A DNA stretch of 64,000 nucleotides from Lucifuga dentata (Eukaryota; Chordata; Actinopteri; Ophidiiformes; Bythitidae), in contig VXCM01002865.1 of the NCBI GenBank assembly GCA_014773175.1, positions 23,501-87,500 of the forward strand, written 5' to 3'. The notes under the pieces were generated by a model that saw only the letters and a list, made by a program, of their open reading frames with translations, had not been told where the DNA came from and made no database searches. How positions within the stretch are numbered: the first letter of the stretch is position 1; each line of letters opens with the position of its first letter. The translations under genes and the position numbers were made by a program. This document shows positions 41,360-53,132 of this stretch, piece by piece.

Positions 41360-42496
41360 TCATTAGAACACCACAAAAAGAAAGTCTGTGGAGGGGGGGA
41401 AAAAACGCCTGCATGGCTCTCATCCTATCGCCCACACAAATTCAGATCAATCATGCCCACACACTCATAAAACTTGGAATATGGGAGGGAGGTCAGCTAG
41501 CTTGTGTTCCAGTGCTCGCTGGTCGGCAGTTGGGGAACATATCTTGAATGAGCTTTGTCATCATAAACTTTTACATGTTACACACTTGACAGGGAAATTT
41601 TTAGAAAGTGTTTTGTGATATTACACAGAGCCATTTGAAACCCATTAAAACCCTTCTTTACTCTTACCTCAATAGCACGCTGGTGAATATAGATGGCGCG
41701 TGTTTTCCAGAATATTACATGGGGTGGAAATTTAATATAAGCCAGAGATATGGTCAGCCCCACATGCACACGATTAGAAAAGAGCCATGAACAACACAGG
41801 ATGATCTCAACACCAACATTTAATACCACGCTCATTTCAGAGAGAAGGATGATTCTGTGCAAAGCATAACGATCAACTCACAAAAAAAAAAAAAAAAAAN
41901 AAAAAAAAAAAAAAAAAGTTTTTATCAATGTATGAGTTTATGGGAAACATACAAGTGTGTGTCAATTCTATTCACAAGATGGTGAAGACTAATGGTTCAA
42001 CTCGTGTTTTGAAATAACAACAAAGAAATATTCAGTACTTCATAAGAATTAAGATAATTAGGTATTTCTTTAGAGAACAGTACAGTAGCCAGTTACTGGT
42101 TTTCCAAAAAAATACATGTAAATTGTGGTTATAACCAGTGAATATCAGCTTTAATTATGTTATGCCTGCACTCTGATATTTGGTTATTGTGGTGTCGCCT
42201 ACAGTCTGTGGTTATACTGCCATGGTTTATGATAAAAACCAATGTTATGCATGAACCTCAGCAAAAAGCCAACTGGAAAGAGGCCAAACTATTGTACATA
42301 GCATTGCAATTTACATTAATGAAATGACCACAGCAAATGGTAGATTTATAGTTTGTTTTCTTCTGGGATTGAGCCAGTACAGTGCACAATGACATTTATT
42401 TGTTGTTATATTTATAACATGTCAATCAGAGACATCTAATCTCAGAAAAGGCCTACAATTATGCCTTGGCCCAACTATCATATATATTTACGTTTA

Positions 42497-42532
<36 letters not shown>

Positions 42533-43505
42533 NAAAAAAAAAAAAAAAAAAAAGAAAAGAAAAAAAGTCAACATGTCACACCAAACTATACGCAATGAGT
42601 AAATGTGCCACCAGAGGCGCCCTGTCACAAGAAATAAACCCTAATTTCTCTGCTACCCAACAACCTCTTTCTGAGTAAGTGGTGAGACTGTGCAGATAAC
42701 GATAATCCGGATGATGAATTATAATGGTGAGCAGTCGGTGAGTACATGAGGGAAGCAGCATTCAGGAGATTTTTTTTTTTTTTTTAAAGATAAACATTTG
42801 ATGTTCACTGCTAAATCGATATCTTTTCATATTAATGAGACTGGCTGCATTTGCACTTATCTCACCTCTTGTTTTCTTGAAAGACCCCTCAGTCAATTAT
42901 CCCTGATGGGGATGTTAGCTTCTTTCAGAGGCTGGCCTCTGCCTGTTTACACAGACGACACGTCTTAATAATACATGTTTTCACAGAGATAATCGATCAG
43001 TCTGGAGTAAACAAGAATGCCTGAGTGACTGCACGTTGTAAACTGATGATGTTAGATTAGAGATGCAATAAGGCCACTGCATGAAGCCTGAAATCCAAAT
43101 CCAAATAAATAATAAACTGCCACTCAAATACATCAAGCATCTGAGCAGAACTATTTTATGCAACAAACAGAATTTACTCAAGCCAGTTTATTGGTGTTAA
43201 CATCTTAACATCACTGTGGTTCTCTTAAATTACCATCCAGTCAGATTAAATGTAAAATTAAATCAAATGAAATTACTGAAATTAATATGAATCAGCTAAT
43301 AACATCATGCTACATGATTCTGAATAATGGCAAATTGAAGACAGAATCATGCAAGTCACTGACTCTGTAAAACTTCTTTAAAAGCAGTTCTATGAATTGA
43401 ACAAAAATCTAAGTCAGTTAGGAAATTCTCAAAAGTTAAAATTCGCCATATGCCATTGCTGTAATTTTCTACATAAAACTCGCTTAAATAAAATACGGTT
43501 TAAAA
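41360..43505. other. gene-free stretch with assembly joints in homopolymers
   Basis: Contains a poly-A run with an N (41881-41918), a (CT)n-N-(A)n joint (42500-42553) and T runs (42770). The remainder is AT-rich without an exon. Confidence 0.4.
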
Positions 43506-43509
43506 TCAG

Positions 43510-44320
43510 ATCAGTCGCTTTACACCGAAAACGAACGGGTACGGGTAAAACTTTGAAAGGTTGAAGCCGGAGCTGCGTCCCATCTCTCCCACCGTGACTT
43601 GTGCGTCAAAGCTTATAAAGGATGAACCTCGGAAAGCTCCGTCCCTGCATCTCCATCCCTCACTCCGCCTGCCACAGGCCCTCCAACACGGATACCTTCT
43701 GTTTATTCTGCAGCATTTCCAGGAATGGTCGAGGGAACCATTAGGGTTCATCATTGCGCATATTAAACGACCAAGACGAGCAAATAAAATCAAATGTTTC
43801 TCTCTAAGTGAGACAGTGTGACTCTAACTGTAAAAGAAAAAAAATGTATTCCTTGGTCACATCCTCCCATACAGATGAAGTTTGAGTTCACTAAGATCCA
43901 AGCTCTGTTGGCCGTGCAGCCCGGCCTCCGGACACCGTGCGCATAGGTGCATGCATGGGTAGGTTCCAAGGTTGGCACGGAGCAGAACAGAAATCCGTAT
44001 TTGTGAAGGGAATGATGTCTGATCCTATAGAAGCAGCATCGGCCTCCTGTGTGAAGCAGCAGGCCTGTTGCAGGTGTGAGATGTGAGCTGTGGGAAGCGC
44101 TGCAGCCACTGCAGCCTCCATGCGTCAACTGTTAAATGTAACATTTTAAAGGTGATTTTATTTCTGTTATTCATTCCTAAAATCCGTAGGATGGGACTCT
44201 CATTAGGGGCGAATAAGCAAGCATCAACACTTTTTTTCGCTGTCCATAAGCACACGGATCACTTAATAGATCATTAACCACCGATATGCTGCTGACATGG
44301 ACGCTTTTTTACATCTCCTC
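43510..44320. other. upstream mafb flank, complex sequence
   Basis: GC-balanced, repeat-free sequence with short frames on both strands and no domain. Part of it may be regulatory (for example 43870-43990, with the short alternating word GTGCATGCATGG). I see no transcript evidence. Confidence 0.3.
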
Positions 44321-44324
44321 TCTC

Positions 44325-44500
44325 CATTACAGCCCGTTATTACCGAAGGGGGAGAGCCGCCGGCAGGCCTGCCTGGATCTATTAGAGGGTGGACTCGGGC
44401 TATATTATAGAGCATTACGACCTAATGGGGCTGCCGCCGGGTCGGCCTCACCGGGAAGAGGAAAAGGTTTTAGAGCAGCTCGGCTCGGCTTGGCTCGTCT
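44325..44500. promoter_or_regulatory. candidate upstream enhancer-like block about 3 kb before mafb
   Basis: A GC-rich, repeat-free block with CTATTAGAGGGTGG at 44379, GGCTATATTATAGAGC at 44398 and GCATTACGACCTAATGGGG at 44412, between GC-rich words. The mix of GC-rich spacers and ATTA cores differs from flanking AT-rich DNA. Confidence 0.33.
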
Positions 44501-44680
44501 CGCTTTGGGCGCTTTTGAAGTTGGAACTGAGTCTTACGAACCTCGCCTGCAGGTTCTGAGAATAGAAAACTATTGTACTGTAAATGCTATCCTTTCCGCT
44601 TTGATATTATTGTGTAGGTTTTATTGTGTATTGGAGTAACATGCAGGTTATTGCGCGTATATGCTGAGACTATAAGAAAA

Positions 44681-44683
<3 letters not shown>

Positions 44684-44718
<35 letters not shown>

Positions 44719-44736
44719 CAGGATGAATATGTTGGN

Positions 44737-44771
<35 letters not shown>

Positions 44772-44788
44772 CAGGATGAATATGTTGG
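44684..44788. repeat. (GT)n microsatellite with exact 52-bp duplication across N
   Basis: 44684-44735 and 44737-44788 are identical (GT)n followed by TAAACAGGATGAATATGTTGG, separated by an N at 44736. Probably an unmerged contig overlap. Confidence 0.9.
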
Positions 44789-44789
44789 A

Positions 44790-46930
44790 ACGATTCAGGT
44801 TGTTCTTCAAGTTTGGATGAGCATTCTCTCTTGGTAAAATTATCTAAAAAGAGATCTCATTTGTAATAAATACGTAGTGTCTTCAAAGTGCACTTGATTC
44901 AAATATTACTCTTAGATTGTACGAATATGTAATGTCTTGTTAAAACATAATAATAATACTAATAACACTAATACTAATAATACTAAAATGATAATAAGAA
45001 GTAATAGGTTATATTATGATATTTCTGTAAAGTTCCTGCCGCTTAAAACTCTCTCACTCATGAAATATTTAATAAAAGTGATATCCACTAAGATAATCTT
45101 TTTAGAATTTAAATTAGATTTGATCTAATTTATGATTTTAGTTTCTCTCTTTTCCTTTTTTTTTTTAACCTTCACTGCTGTGGTTAACAATTCAGGTTGA
45201 CCATCATGTCAAAACTTCCATGCTCAAATTTTCCCATCTTGCGTTAAAAATATTAATCATATTAAGATATATGAGTTGATCAGTAAAATCAATGACTAAT
45301 GATAAACGTTAAGTTAATCTATTGATACGCTGCTGTAAAAAAAATGAGGCTGATTAAGAATTTAAAATAAACAATAAGTCCTTCATTATCGGCTCTCATC
45401 GTTGGCAGCCTTTTCTTGCAGGCTGATCAATACGCTCTGGTCGCGGCTGTACTCAACCATGGATATGAGGTGGAAACGAAATGATAATCCAGTCGATCCT
45501 TCAAATTGACTCAACATGCAGTTTCCTTTTGCAGGGAAGCGGGACATTTGATCAAACTCCCTTTTTTGGCGGACGCATCAGATCAGTGATATACACATTC
45601 GTCATGGGCTATCTGATCATATTTTTGACAAGACTACCTGTTAGACTATTTCAGTATAATAATTAAAACAAGCGGCATAAAGGGTTTATGAGACCTGAAG
45701 ACTGAGATTAATTGTTGCCAGTCATAATTGCAGGGCCTGAACTTTAAAACCAACAATCAGAGTGGAGATAAAATACAAGAGAGAAATAAAAAGAAATCTC
45801 AGCTTCTCATCATCTTCATTGGTTCGTGTGATTGTCCACGCAGGGGCAGCCTTGAGCCTGTTTTCTGGAGAATCCTCGTTGAGATGCTAAAACAAACTGT
45901 CCGAGCCACACCGGGACACTGACAGTAATGCCGGTAACAAAGTGTCTGTGACTGTGGCAAATTTATCTCTACAAGAAGAAATACAGTCAGTCTGATATGA
46001 TAGAGGAATACATCCCAAAGTTTCTACTGGAGGATTGTGGTGATATCATAGCAGAGTTATAAAATATCCTCAAGTACAGAATAGTAAGATCGTTATTGTC
46101 ACTATTGTGGGCCCTGAAAGAATTTTGTATGAATTTTCTGGCCACTTTTTATTATTTGCCAAGATATTATTGGCCAAATCTGTGCCTAACAAAGAGATTA
46201 TTAGGGATAAACGTATGCGTCCTTGTATGAAAGGTCATCAAGCAGCACTGTTAACAACCCAGTTACTGATAAACCCTGATGGTTAAAATATCTTCTTGTC
46301 AACTAATATTTGCTTGTCTCTTTTGTAAATAATCTCACTCGTGACCAGTTAATTTGTGACATTTTAAAAAATTATGGGATCATCGCAACAAATATCTTGC
46401 ATTTAAAAAATTCTAATAGGGTATAACTGAAAAACACTCTGGGATGAGATATTTCAAATTGTCTCGAAAACAACATTAGTCGAAAACAAACCATGTTTCA
46501 AAAAATTTTCAGACTCAAGTAACATTGTAATGATGTGAGTGCATGATGCAACTTGTTTACATTTCTTCTAGATTTGCACACTTTTTTTTTTCTTTTTTTA
46601 ATATGATGCAAGAGAAAGTGCACTGGAACAGGAACCAAGTGTCACCAAAATCTGACTTTCCCACTGAGCGTCTTTGCTACATAACCAAAGTTTTAAAATT
46701 GAACATTAAATATGTTTAAGATCTTAGATAAGTGTGTATTTTATAAGTTACTTTTAAGTGCAAGTACAGGGTTTTCCTACATCATTCTCATGACACTCGC
46801 TGAGATCTGCACTTGTCATAAAAAGAGCAGTGTTACAGGGGATCCGATCCGTAAAAGACAGAGAAGAGATAGTGCCCGTGAAGCGAAGCCTTCTCTTTCT
46901 TTCTCCTTTTTCCTTCCACCTTCTGCTTTT
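44790..46930. other. mafb upstream flank without gene
   Basis: Strongly AT-rich sequence with a short AAT-type tandem patch at 44942-44990. No exon seen. GTTAATCTATTGA at 45313 is only half an HNF1 site. Confidence 0.35.
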
Positions 46931-46937
46931 AGGGAAG

Positions 46938-47125
46938 TCGGTCAGCTGACTGTGGCTGTCAAGACTGTGTTGTGTACACTCCTCTCCTCCTTTCTCCTCC
47001 TCCTTCCCTTCCTCTCTTTAGAGCAGAGTCCCGTTCTCATTGGAGAGCAGCGCGCACTGGATCCTGCCTTTCAGCTCCACGTCACGCTGGGCTATAAGCA
47101 TAAAGCCCAGGCTGGCTCCAAGCGC
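46938..47125 (+). promoter_or_regulatory. mafb: mafb core and proximal promoter
   Basis: TATAAG at 47093-47098, followed by a second ATAAAG at 47100-47105, is a good TATA position for a start near 47125. An inverted CCAAT box (ATTGG) sits at 47039-47043 and CCACGTCA at 47077-47084. The palindrome GTCAGCTGAC at 46941-46950 contains two overlapping inverted AGCTGAC words, close to the Maf half-site TGCTGAC. Self-regulation of large Maf genes is known; its use here is an inference. A pyrimidine-rich strip lies between. Confidence 0.55.
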
Positions 47126-47355
47126 AGTCTGCTGGATACCAGAGAGTGAGAGAGAGTGAGAGAGGCTAGCCTAAATCTCTGCGGTGCAGAGCTGGAAAAG
47201 CTGTTTCTCAGCGAAAATCAGACGCCCCATTTACTCCGCTTATTTGTCTCTGTATTATTTTCCTGGAGAAAAAAAGGGACTTACAACCAAGAAGTTGCAA
47301 CGAGGACTGGTGCCCGTCTCAGCGTTCAAACGTGGTATTTCTTTTATTATTATTT

Positions 47356-47415
47356 ATGCTGATTCTTTGTGAATACACTTCTACTGAAGGGACTGAGATT
47401 TTACTTTTGCACTGA
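47356..47415 (+). promoter_or_regulatory. upstream ORF 1 in the mafb leader (19 codons plus stop)
   Basis: First ATG after the predicted transcription start; it ends in TGA at 47413-47415. ATTATTTATGC is a weak Kozak context with a pyrimidine at -3, so leaky scanning is expected. Confidence 0.45.
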
Positions 47416-47479
47416 GACGAACTGCCTTCTACCTCCTGCCTGGTCTCTGTGCCAGATCATTCCAGCAGAAGTAGGCTAA

Positions 47480-47512
47480 ATGACGCAAATCGTTTGCAGA
47501 GCAATAGTCTGA
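47480..47512 (+). promoter_or_regulatory. upstream ORF 2 in the mafb leader (10 codons plus stop)
   Basis: ATG at 47480 in TAAATGA context, with A at -3 but not G at +4. It ends in TGA. Confidence 0.45.
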
Positions 47513-47565
47513 AAGTTTTCCTCCGCTACTTTTTTTTTCGTTTTCCCTTTTTTTCCGCCAATCAC

Positions 47566-47592
47566 ATGGTGTTTCATGCTACAGCAAACTAG
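47566..47592 (+). promoter_or_regulatory. upstream ORF 3 in the mafb leader (8 codons plus stop)
   Basis: ATG at 47566 in ATCACATGG context (G at +4). It ends in TAG and overlaps the in-frame ATG at 47576. Confidence 0.45.
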
Positions 47593-47722
47593 TGCACAGC
47601 GGAGTGGAGGAGCCCAAAAGAGCTATTGCATGAAACAAGAAAGGAGAGAAGAGACGCTGATTAATAAGTTTGCGACCCTAGCAAATAACTTTGCATATCT
47701 GCAAAAGAGTCGCGACAGCAGC

Positions 47723-48799
47723 ATGAGTGGAGAGATGAGCATGGGCCCGGAGCTACCCAGCAGCCCTCTGGCTCTGGAATATGTCAATGATTTTGACCTG
47801 ATGAAGTTTGACGTGAAGAAGGAAGGCCTGGTCGGGCTGGAGCGCGCCGGGGTGCGCCAGTGTAACCGTCTCCAACCCCAGGGCTCCGTGTCTTCCACTC
47901 CCATCAGCACACCCTGCAGCTCAGTGCCCTCGTCACCCAGCTTCAGCCCCACAGAGCAGAAAAACCACCTGGAGGAGCTGTACTGGATGCCGAACAGCGG
48001 GTACCATCAGCAGATAGACCCACAGACTCTAAGCCTGACCCCGGAGGACGCAGTGGAGGCCCTGATTGGAGCCACTGCGCACGGCCACCCTCCGCCTCCG
48101 CATGTCCAGCAGCAACTGCAGCAGCAGGGAGCTTTCGAGGGCTACAGGGGCCCGCACCACCACCACAGCCACCACAGCCACGGTCAGCAGCACCATCACC
48201 CATATGCAGGGGGCATCCCGCATCACCCTGACGAACTGTCCGGGCTCCCGGGCGGACACAACCACCCACACAGTCAGCACCACCATCACCACAGCCAGGA
48301 CCCAGACAGCCCGTCCCCAGTCTCCCCAGATTCTCATCAGTCACTTCATCACCACCGCCACCATCATCACCACCATCCACACGGCCACCTGAGCCAGTCG
48401 GCAGGTCACCACGGCTCCGGGAGCGGGCTCAACGTGGAGGACCGCTTCTCTGACGACCAGCTGGTGTCCATGTCAGTGAGAGAGCTCAACAGACACCTAA
48501 GGGGCTTCACTAAGGACGAGGTCATCCGTCTGAAGCAGAAGAGGAGGACCCTGAAGAACCGGGGCTACGCACAGTCCTGCCGGTTCAAGCGGGTGCAGCA
48601 GAAGCACGTGTTGGAGAACGAAAAGACCCAGCTGATGAACCAGGTGGAGCAGCTGAAGGCGGAGATCGGCCGGCTGGCCAGAGAGAGAGACGCCTACAAA
48701 CTCAAGTGCGAGAAACTGACGGGGTCGGGGGCCAATAACGGGTTCCGCGAGGCTGGCTCAACCAGTGACAACCCCTCATCACCAGAGTTTTTCATGTGA
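47723..48799 (+). CDS. mafb: large Maf bZIP transcription factor MafB
   Basis: Intronless, 358 residues. A nuclear activator binding Maf recognition elements as a dimer; vertebrate MafB acts in hindbrain segmentation, monocyte, podocyte and pancreatic cells. Residues 1-120 form the transactivation region: [20 protein letters not shown], a VKKE sumoylation-type site (31-34), the serine/threonine cluster 55-72 matching the human GSK3 phosphodegron (human 54-71, mutated in carpotarsal osteolysis), and the Maf_N block 82-116 ending in [12 protein letters not shown] histidine-rich linker spans 145-232. The extended homology region is about 238-262, the basic region 264-292 with [12 protein letters not shown], and the zipper has L297, L304, L311, L318, Y325, L332. 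It ends in [18 protein letters not shown] and the human-like N-terminus favour MafB over MafA, c-Maf or Nrl. Fish have mafba and mafbb; the copy is not resolved. The start at 47723 gives the family N-terminus; in-frame ATGs lie upstream. Confidence 0.96.
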   Translation: MSGEMSMGPELPSSPLALEYVNDFDLMKFDVKKEGLVGLERAGVRQCNRLQPQGSVSSTPISTPCSSVPSSPSFSPTEQKNHLEELYWMPNSGYHQQIDPQTLSLTPEDAVEALIGATAHGHPPPPHVQQQLQQQGAFEGYRGPHHHHSHHSHGQQHHHPYAGGIPHHPDELSGLPGGHNHPHSQHHHHHSQDPDSPSPVSPDSHQSLHHHRHHHHHHPHGHLSQSAGHHGSGSGLNVEDRFSDDQLVSMSVRELNRHLRGFTKDEVIRLKQKRRTLKNRGYAQSCRFKRVQQKHVLENEKTQLMNQVEQLKAEIGRLARERDAYKLKCEKLTGSGANNGFREAGSTSDNPSSPEFFM

Positions 48800-50900
48800 G
48801 TTGTCAATAGCCTTTTCTTGTGACCCCCCCCCCCCCCCNCCATATCCCTGTCCACCCCAAAACTTTCCTTTGTCCACGAGTGACTGTCTGATGAACAAAC
48901 GATAATAATCCACACCCTCCCATACTGATTATGATTATACTAATAACGATGACAGTTATATTCATATTAGAATAATCCATCAAATAGTATTCTCATATAT
49001 AATCATCTCTCCATCCACGTGTCAACTGAGATACAAAGAGCAATGTAGAGTGTCTGATCAGTCGCAGAATCTTTGTAGATTAGTTGCTTGTAGTGAAGAG
49101 ACTTTTTTTTTCTTCTTCAAAGAAGAGGATCGGCTGATGAACTTTTTTTCTTTGAGGCTACATCTTTTAAATAATCTGTAAGTAGTGTGGGATGGAGTCG
49201 AGGTCTGGCAATTTTGTTCTCCAAAATGACATTGTTATGAAACAACAAATAGGCCTGGCTTCACAGCCTGCGACAGACTAACATTCGACAAGTGGGCTCC
49301 TAATCAGAGAAAATCTCCAAAAGCAAGACTCCACTTTATGCAAATTCAACTTCTGTCTACTAACCCGCCACAGGGGGACATTTTATGCAACATCTCATTG
49401 ATTTATTGCCTGCTTGGTTATATTCGAATATATATTGAAACAAAAAAATCTGCATTAAATATTAATCCTGCATGCTGGACATGTATGGTAATAATTTCTA
49501 TTTTGTACCTTTATCTTCTCGTGTATATTAAGAGCATGTTGTTGATCTGCGCTTCTCCATAGTTTGGGGGGTTAGAGAAATGCAACGGGGACAGAACAGC
49601 AGGACTGCCGGTGCAGTATCATATGGTATGGGTTTCTTTGGGCTTGTAAATATTATGCAACCGCAAAACTGCACAAGATTGAAGAGGCTGGTTTTAACTT
49701 CTTTCTTTCTTTGTGTTGTGTTTTTGTCTCCTTTATTTTTATTTTTATTTTTTTCATTAGGGGTATTGATTGAGAGATGAGGGCATTTTTTCAGTTGCAT
49801 TTAAATACAACAAACTTTGTGTGTCAAGTGCACTTTTGGATAATGATTTTAAAAGTTTTCATTTTGAGTTTTGTGCAAACCTCCCTCCAGGAAGACATAC
49901 TATGATTCTATATTGTTATACTATTCAAAATAGGCCTGAGTGTAAAGTTTTAAAGTAATATTTGGACACATGTTGTGTGAGGCTGAAGAGATAAACGTGT
50001 GGCCAAAAAAATTGTAGGACCTAGACAGACTGCATACACACATACACACACAAACAAGGTTAAAAGTTTTCGACATAGTGTGTAACCCAAAATAAATGTG
50101 GCCACATGTTCTCTATCATTTTAATTCAACGTGGCTGCGGTGGCATTATTCAGAAAAGTCTGTCTGCCGCTTTGTTAACTGTTGCGCAAACCTTAAGCAC
50201 ATCATACCCAAACAAATAGTTCCTCTTATGCTGATTAGCGATCACCTGTAGGCCTAATATTAAGGATTTATATTTTTTAAAAACATGTAGAAAAGGTCAA
50301 ACAACTTATATGTCAGGAGTTTTATGTAGAGTTGATATTTAGATAACGCATGCGTTGTAATACAAAGTTTGACTATTAATGCAATATGTTTTCCTAATTT
50401 TTTTTTCTGCCGGTCAGTAAAAAAAAGGGATCCAGGTTGTGCAAATTCTCAAAATGAAAACTATGTATATGTTATATGATACGTTTTTGTCTGTTTTATT
50501 ATTATTTGATGATTCTGGTTCTGCTGGCCAGATGCATAGTTAAAGTTTTTATTTTAATGATTTAAATTAACAAACTTTCAGATCATATCGAATAAGCATG
50601 GTGCTTGCATTTGAAACTATTGTTGAAAAGTCATGCATTTAACAATCTTTGGTTTGTTACTGATTCAACTGTGTTGAACTCGAATTGAAACTGCAGCAGC
50701 GGGTTGTTGTTTTGTTTTCACCAATGCCATGTACTTTGCGATGATGGGGATCAATTTTCAATCCTGTTTATATAAATAATAGTTAAACACTTAAATTTGA
50801 ACTGTTCCATTCAGGCTGGTTTCTGTTTTGTCTTATTTTTGGTTGTTTTTGGAAAAAAATTGTTTCCTATTTTGCTTATTAAAGTCATTTAAATGGCAAT
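48800..50900 (+). other. mafb: mafb 3' UTR (about 2.1 kb)
   Basis: AT-rich and without introns or coding content up to a polyadenylation signal at 50878. It contains a poly-C run with an N at 48839 soon after the stop, and several ATTTA words typical of unstable regulatory mRNAs. The 3' end is inferred. Confidence 0.5.
50878..50883 (+). terminator. candidate mafb polyadenylation signal ATTAAA
   Basis: ATTAAA preceded by a T-rich stretch and placed about 2.1 kb after the stop. An earlier AATAAA-like word near 50091 could end a shorter transcript. Confidence 0.45.
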
Positions 50901-50904
50901 AATT

Positions 50905-52050
50905 ATCTCTCAGACTTTTTTCTGCCCCTTAGGAAAGTTCGAAATCTGAGATGACAAAATCAAGTGCAGATTGTCACAGCGAAGGTGTTTACCAGCAATT
51001 AATGATCTAACAGTCGATTGCAATGATATTAGCACATTCACTTAAAGCCAGATAGTCACAAGAACCACAGAAAAACACATTCTTTGAAAGGTTGCTGTTT
51101 GTACCCACAACCCTCAGACAATTAGAGAGCCAAAATTCTATGCAGAGCTTTTTGCAAATAATTTTCTCTTACAAAACCAGTCAGCACAAACATCTGTCTT
51201 GCTTGCATTTCTAGAATTTATTCCCGGCCATCGCTTAATGTTCACTTACAGAATCGTAATATGATGAAAGCCTGCAGGCCTACTGTAATGAGATGAGGAG
51301 TAAACCGGGTCTGTCCGTTTTCATGGCGCTGCAGGGAGATTCCTGTACGCTGCTGGCCTCTCCTGCATGCTGACTTCTGCAGAAACCCCGCCGTTACCAG
51401 AGCGCACGGTAAAAGGAGATCTTTGACCTTGCAACATGCCGGCGAAGAGACAAAAACCTCAGATTTACATTAAGTGGTAAAATGATTTTTGACTGTTTGT
51501 TTTTCGGCAACACTGGCGTGTCTTTGATTATACTTTAAGGCTCAAATCAGTGGCTATTACACAATCTGAGGCTTAAAAAGTGGCATAGCCTGTCGCTTAA
51601 TGCGTCATCGCGACCTCAGCTTCATAATAATCCTCTACGTGCGCCTGCGGGCGAGATTTTTTTATGGACGTCATTATTCCGATGTGTTCAACACACATGC
51701 AATATCTTAAAAGTCTTTACTCCTCGCGTTTTAAAAAATTCTGTACACAAATATGCGGACAATTTTTGAAGTTCCATTTTTTTTTTTTTTTTTTTTTTTT
51801 TTTGATACTTCAGTAATTAACATAACAAAATCTGGATGCACAAAAATATGAGCAGTAAACTCTGTCATCCTTCAATCTGCACGTCCGGATAGTATGACAG
51901 TAGAAGCAGAGAAGAAGAAGGGAGTAAGTGTTGATCTGGTCCGGGTCTAGAGTTTCTGGTGTCAGAACATTATCTGCCCCGTGTCTGCACATTCTCAAGG
52001 ACAAAACCGCTAGGCAGGGAATCAACCAATGAGGCCAGGCGAGTCTGGTT
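50905..52050. other. downstream mafb flank
   Basis: Complex single-copy-looking DNA. A GC-richer block at 51290-51420 (GGTAAAAGGAGATCTTTGACC) and another at 51590-51700 might be regulatory. A 24-bp T run lies at 51780. No exon. Confidence 0.35.
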
Positions 52051-52052
52051 TA

Positions 52053-52055
<3 letters not shown>

Positions 52056-52113
<58 letters not shown>
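52056..52113. repeat. (CT)n microsatellite ending at N
   Basis: About 29 CT units interrupted by an N at 52114, then TG. Confidence 0.95.
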
Positions 52114-52285
52114 NTGTGTGTGGACAGCTACTGCAGCCTGGGGGCATGAGTGCAGCTGGGGTGAACCAGCCACAGGAGAAGGAGCCCTATATTTACTGTT
52201 ATGATAATGACAAAAATAACCCATAAGTGTTTTGTTGTCTATAGGGGATCTTTGTCACCTTCCTTTGTGGAGTTTATATAAAAAT

Positions 52286-52292
52286 GGTGTGT

Positions 52293-52341
<49 letters not shown>

Positions 52342-52342
52342 N

Positions 52343-52391
<49 letters not shown>
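52286..52391. repeat. compound (GT)n-N-(AG)n microsatellite
   Basis: GT units to 52341, N at 52342, then about 24 AG units. Unresolved joint. Confidence 0.95.
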
Positions 52392-52397
<6 letters not shown>

Positions 52398-52399
52398 CT

Positions 52400-53101
52400 A
52401 GAGCAAAACGAGGTTGTTATGTACAGTATCATATGGTCTATTACAGCTTTAGAACACAGCACATTTCCTTCTGCTGACGCCTGGCTGCACGCAAAGAACT
52501 GAAAGAGAAAAAGGCTTGAACGCGATCACCAGGCTCTTTATATGAAAACAAATATCCAAACTATCACTGCCATTAAATGTAGAAAAGCTGTCAATGACTT
52601 CATAAGAGAAGCTCAGATTCTATTTATGACAAATCTATATAATAAATCAATATGCAGCATTTGACAAAAAAAAGTGAGGGATAAAAATGTATTGACAATC
52701 TGATTTGTATCACAAAACTGGACGTATTGTTGCATCCAAACATTTATCAATGCACGATTAATGTGTTGCAGAGATGGCAGTCTGAAAAAAACTTTGAGAT
52801 TTCTACCTGCAAGAATTCAGTCTTAGATTTTGTGAAGATTTTTGTTCAGAGCCAAAGACACAGAACTTCACAGAGAAATGGACAGTGGAAAATAGTCAAA
52901 ACAAAAGGAAAGAGACTGAGAGGGAGAAAAAGAGAGAAGGGGAAAAGTAGAGGAAAGAATCAGGCTCAGCTCAGCGGAAGAGCCAAGGACATGGTGACCA
53001 GGCGTACTGTAATGATTTTAGTCTCCGATCACACATTCACGCCCCCCCACAGAGATCCTATCTGCATTCAGCCCGCTCTGCCAGCCTCCAGCTCCTTGTT
53101 T

Positions 53102-53132
<31 letters not shown>

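Larger units (their letters stand above)
47125..47722 (+). other. mafb: mafb 5' UTR (about 600 nt)
   Basis: Predicted from the TATA position. It contains no ATG until 47356 and then three short upstream ORFs and two in-frame ATGs (47576 and 47630) before the canonical start. There is a T-rich stretch at 47531-47555. The exact start site is inferred. Confidence 0.5.

Noticed and set aside
45309..45325. HNF1-like site GTTAATCTATTGA
   Set aside because: Only one half matches the GTTAATNATTAAC palindrome, so it is too weak to call the known rhombomere 5/6 input.
47156..47372. Two 60-70 codon frames in the mafb leader
   Set aside because: Both begin with GTG, not ATG, so they are not credible upstream ORFs. 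The real ATG-started ones are at 47356, 47480 and 47566.
47623..48392. Frames antisense to or overlapping mafb
   Set aside because: They are shadows of the GC-rich mafb coding sequence and His-codon runs.
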